DNA of 7,038 bases. Source: Candidatus Hikarchaeia archaeon HikBin4. Its GTDB lineage: Archaea; Halobacteriota; Halobacteria; Halobacteriales; Hikarchaeaceae. Shown piece after piece: positions 4,456 to 7,038 of the stretch; position 1 is the stretch's first letter, and the number at the start of each line of letters is the position of its first letter. A program made the position numbers and the translations under genes. The notes under the pieces are model-generated. The model was not told where the DNA came from. It searched no databases and worked only from the letters and a program-made list of their open reading frames with translations. The stretch covers positions 1-7,038 of the forward strand of contig WTZT01000030.1 of NCBI GenBank assembly GCA_009889685.1. Reading direction: 5' to 3'.

Positions 4456-6408
4456 ATGACTAAAAAGAGCCAGAAGCTTTCAGAAACAGAGACCCCGGAC
4501 CTCTCAAATTCTGTTGCCCCTTCTGATAATAAAAATCCCCCTAAAGATTTGAAAATAAATGAGGAAATAGCCGAAGAAGATATCCTAGGTGGATTAACTT
4601 TTTCTACAACCGAAGAAGTGCCCATACCCGAAAAATTAATTGACCAAGTAATCGGCCAAGATAGGGCAACAGAAGCCATTACAAAAGCTGCACTTCAACA
4701 CCGACACGTTATGATGATTGGGTCACCTGGAACTGGAAAATCAATGCTAGCCAAAGCCATGGCAGAGTTGCTACCTAAAGAAGAATTACAGGATGTTTTG
4801 GTTTATGAAAACTCCGACGATAAGAACGTTCCAAAAATTCGAACGGTCCCCACCGGAAAAGGGCAACAAATCATCGATGCACACAAAGAAGAATCCAGAA
4901 AACAAAATCAAATGAAATCATTTTTAATGTGGATGATAATCATAGCTGTAGTTGGATATGCTCTATTGATCGCACAAGATCCTTTACTCGGTATCCTAGC
5001 CGGTGCAGTCATCTATATCGCCTTTAGATATAGTTCCAGAAACGCAGATGCCCTGGTTCCCAATCTATTAATCAACAACGCCGAAGAAAAAACTGCGCCC
5101 TTCCACGACGCAACTGGATCTCATGCAGGGGCCCTTTTGGGCGACGTTCGACATGACCCGTTTCAATCAGGAGGTATGGAAACACCTGCACACGAAAGAG
5201 TGGAAGCTGGGGCCATCCACAAAGCACACAAAGGCGTTCTCTTCATTGATGAGATAAACACTCTTGAATTACGTTCTCAACAAATGTTAATGACTGCAGT
5301 TCAAGAGAGAAAATTTTCTATAACTGGTCAGTCCGAGCGTTCTTCTGGTGCTATGGTACAAACCGAGCCGGTCCCTACCGATTTCATAATGATCGCTGCA
5401 GGGAACTTGGACGCAATGCAACATATGCACCCCGCATTGAGAAACAGAATCAAAGGGTATGGATACGAACTATATATGGATAATACAATTAAAGATACTC
5501 CAAAAATCCGTAGGAAGTATATTCAATTCATAGCACAAGAAATAAGAAATGATGGCAGAATACCCCACTTCACTAAAGATGCGGTTGAAGAAATTCTTAT
5601 TGAAGCTAGAAGGAGGGCGTCGCGAAAAGGACATCTAACTTTGGGTTTTCGATCATTAGGTGGTCTGATCAGAGCTGCTGGAGATTTGGCACAATCTGCA
5701 GGGGACAAACAAGCAACAAAAGAACATGTTTTGCTTGCAAAATCACGTGCGCGTTCCATCGAACAACAATTAGCGGATGAATATGCCCAAAGAAGAAAGG
5801 ACTATGCTCTCACCATTAACGACGGTACTTCCATCGCTCGTGTTAATGGTCTGGCTGTTATGGGAGAAGATTCTGGAATAGTTCTCCCTATTATGGCTGA
5901 AGTCACACCATCTCAAGGACGCGGAACAATAATTGCAACCGGACAACTACAAAAAATAGCCGAAGAGTCAATAAAAAATGTTTCTGCTGTCATTAAAAAA
6001 TTCTCTGAAAAAGGTCTAACTGACCGTGATATCCACGTTCAATTTGTCCAATCTTATGATGGAATTGAAGGTGATTCTGCGAGCGTTACGGTGGCGACAG
6101 CTATCATATCCGCTCTCGAAAATATCCCCGTTAAACAAGATATAGCCATGACTGGGTCTCTTTCTGTTCGTGGAGATGTCCTCCCCGTCGGAGGTGTAAC
6201 ACATAAAATAGAAGCTGCGGCAAAAGCTGGTATTTCTAGTGTTATCATTCCTAAGGCAAATGAACAAGACGTGCTGCTTTCAAGTGAATATGCTAATATG
6301 ATCGAAATGGTTACTGCAACTAATATTTTCGAAGTTCTTGATTTTGCTCTAGTCAATTCTGCTAAAAAAACTAAGTTCCTTCGTAGGATTAAAAAATCTT
6401 TTACTTAG
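4456..6408 (+). CDS. lonB: ATP-dependent membrane-anchored Lon protease, archaeal LonB
   Basis: LonB degrades misfolded and regulatory proteins at the cytoplasmic face of the membrane as a hexamer. It has 650 residues. Residues 1-50 form a polar, low-complexity N-terminus. The AAA+ module begins with VIGQDRA at 65-71 and Walker A GSPGTGKS at 89-96. Two membrane helices are inserted after it, about 156-172 and 176-190, which is the hallmark of archaeal LonB. Walker B VLFIDEIN is at 261-268, sensor 1 Asn317 is in IMIAAGNLD, and probable arginine fingers Arg329 and Arg331 are in HPALRNRIKG. LGFRSLGGL at 396-404 is the sensor 2 helix region. The protease domain holds the catalytic dyad Ser541 in EGDSASV and Lys584 in GGVTHKIEAA. 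All key residues are present and there is no intein. The bacterial-type N-terminal substrate domain is absent, as expected for LonB. The last 15 residues are strongly basic (KKTKFLRRIKKSF), whereas the haloarchaeal proteins I recall are acidic overall. The gene converges on 3-dehydroquinate synthase II with 9 bases between stops. Confidence 0.97.
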   Translation: MTKKSQKLSETETPDLSNSVAPSDNKNPPKDLKINEEIAEEDILGGLTFSTTEEVPIPEKLIDQVIGQDRATEAITKAALQHRHVMMIGSPGTGKSMLAKAMAELLPKEELQDVLVYENSDDKNVPKIRTVPTGKGQQIIDAHKEESRKQNQMKSFLMWMIIIAVVGYALLIAQDPLLGILAGAVIYIAFRYSSRNADALVPNLLINNAEEKTAPFHDATGSHAGALLGDVRHDPFQSGGMETPAHERVEAGAIHKAHKGVLFIDEINTLELRSQQMLMTAVQERKFSITGQSERSSGAMVQTEPVPTDFIMIAAGNLDAMQHMHPALRNRIKGYGYELYMDNTIKDTPKIRRKYIQFIAQEIRNDGRIPHFTKDAVEEILIEARRRASRKGHLTLGFRSLGGLIRAAGDLAQSAGDKQATKEHVLLAKSRARSIEQQLADEYAQRRKDYALTINDGTSIARVNGLAVMGEDSGIVLPIMAEVTPSQGRGTIIATGQLQKIAEESIKNVSAVIKKFSEKGLTDRDIHVQFVQSYDGIEGDSASVTVATAIISALENIPVKQDIAMTGSLSVRGDVLPVGGVTHKIEAAAKAGISSVIIPKANEQDVLLSSEYANMIEMVTATNIFEVLDFALVNSAKKTKFLRRIKKSFT

Positions 6409-6417
6409 TATTCGATT

Positions 6418-7038
6418 TTACTTCTCAATTATGCTTTCATCAATTGCTTCACCAAAATGACGGGCAGCATGTTCGTAACAAATCAATACTTCATCTCCAA
6501 TCTCTAAAGCAGTTACTGCTTTGGGGCCTTTCTGGGTGGCTACTTTAACAGTTTCTGCATTCTGCAACAATGTCTCGATTCTATCATTTCCTTTTTTTGT
6601 TTCAATTTCAGCTTCAATTCGAAGCATAGGGCGCTTTTCTATTTTGCATCTCCCCACAATGGCTTCTCTAGTTTCCCCCTTGATATTTACAATCTGAATC
6701 TCATCTCCACTTTGTAATTCTGCTAGATATCTGGTTTTTCCCCCCAAAGATCTAACGTACGCATGGACCGCACCTGCATTCACTCGAAACGGCCGAGATG
6801 CAACATACGGCGATTCCGCAGTCTCTGCATGCACAAAGAATAGTCCCCGTGCCATCGATCCAATAAGCATGCCCTCTTCTGAATGCATTAGAGAACCTGT
6901 ATCTACACACACTCTATCTGCCATGCCTGTACTTTTTACAGAAATCACCGTTGCCCATTTTAATTCTAAAGTTTCCCGATCCACTGCATCTCTTAAACCC
7001 ACTGTCGATCTGATCTCACTTGGGTCGTCCGAATCTAT
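6418..7038 (-). CDS. 3-dehydroquinate synthase II (archaeal type), C-terminal part
   Basis: The frame is open to the window edge, so 206 C-terminal residues of a protein usually about 350-390 long are present; the start lies beyond 7038. The GTG at 7002 is internal, because an in-frame sequence continues upstream. In the archaeal shikimate route this enzyme carries out NAD+-dependent oxidative deamination and cyclisation of 2-amino-3,7-dideoxy-D-threo-hept-6-ulosonate to 3-dehydroquinate. The diagnostic block is HAETAESPYVASRPFRVN followed by AGAVHAYVR, encoded at about 6753-6837. KTRYLAELQSGDE, KIEKRPMLRIEAE, IETLLQNAETVKVAT and the terminal ARHFGEAIDESIIEK complete the family pattern. I recall the haloarchaeal proteins ending almost identically. 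In this family a lysine-aldehyde intermediate is not needed, and the NAD+ site lies partly in the missing N-terminal region. The adjacent nadM-lonB genes are unrelated in pathway apart from NAD+ supply. Confidence 0.94.
   Translation of the reverse strand: MDSDDPSEIRSTVGLRDAVDRETLELKWATVISVKSTGMADRVCVDTGSLMHSEEGMLIGSMARGLFFVHAETAESPYVASRPFRVNAGAVHAYVRSLGGKTRYLAELQSGDEIQIVNIKGETREAIVGRCKIEKRPMLRIEAEIETKKGNDRIETLLQNAETVKVATQKGPKAVTALEIGDEVLICYEHAARHFGEAIDESIIEK

Noticed and set aside
5523..6356. Minus-strand open frames opposite lonB
   Set aside because: They are antisense to the conserved sensor 2 and protease domains of LonB and show no protein-family pattern.
4456..6408. Possible intein in LonB
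   Set aside because: Some archaeal Lon genes carry inteins, but here the Walker A, Walker B and protease motifs are at uninterrupted normal spacing in 650 residues.

Overview
This is archaeal chromosomal housekeeping DNA. It is AT-rich (about 40% GC by eye) and densely packed, with gaps of 2 to about 100 bases between genes. Every protein I recognise is of an archaeal type: a membrane-anchored LonB protease, a group II chaperonin (thermosome), an archaeal NMN adenylyltransferase (NadM), an archaeal 3-dehydroquinate synthase II, a TRAM-domain protein, a radical SAM protein with a C-terminal helix-hairpin-helix, and a YkgJ-type cysteine-cluster protein. From memory, the wording of LonB, 3-dehydroquinate synthase II, TRAM, YkgJ and the thermosome looks closest to Halobacteria (haloarchaea). 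However, the DNA is AT-rich, CTAG tetramers are not scarce, and the proteins keep many lysines instead of the heavy acidic bias of salt-in halophiles. My inference is a non-halophilic relative of Halobacteria, for example the marine Hikarchaeia (Marine Group IV). A marine Thermoplasmatota lineage (MGII/III) is the main alternative. This placement is not tested here.

Layout. 1-243 (+) is the C-terminal end of a radical SAM/HhH protein. It converges on 280-684 (-), a TRAM-domain protein, and the upstream gene 742-1398 (-), a YkgJ-family protein. A short divergent promoter region (1399-1485) separates these from 1486-2190 (+), a SAM-dependent methyltransferase, followed by 2253-3812 (+), a thermosome subunit. 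The thermosome gene converges with a 2-base gap on 3815-4330 (-), nadM. A divergent promoter region (4331-4455) with mirror-image TATA-like boxes then leads to 4456-6408 (+), lonB. LonB converges with a 9-base gap on 6418-7038 (-), the C-terminal 206 residues of 3-dehydroquinate synthase II, whose start lies beyond the window.

Functionally, thermosome and LonB form a protein-quality-control pair (folding and membrane-associated degradation). NadM makes NAD+, and 3-dehydroquinate synthase II uses NAD+ in the archaeal entry to the shikimate pathway. The TRAM protein is a probable RNA binder; the substrates of the YkgJ protein, radical SAM protein and methyltransferase are unknown. Several plus-strand genes have a TATA-like box about 30-40 bases before the ATG and no Shine-Dalgarno sequence, suggesting leaderless or very short-leader mRNAs. 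I see no tRNA, rRNA, CRISPR, insertion sequence, intein or phage gene. I found no clear novel multi-gene system. The most interesting items are the haloarchaeal-like gene set in a non-halophile background, the tail-less thermosome subunit, and an inverted repeat just upstream of the TRAM gene.
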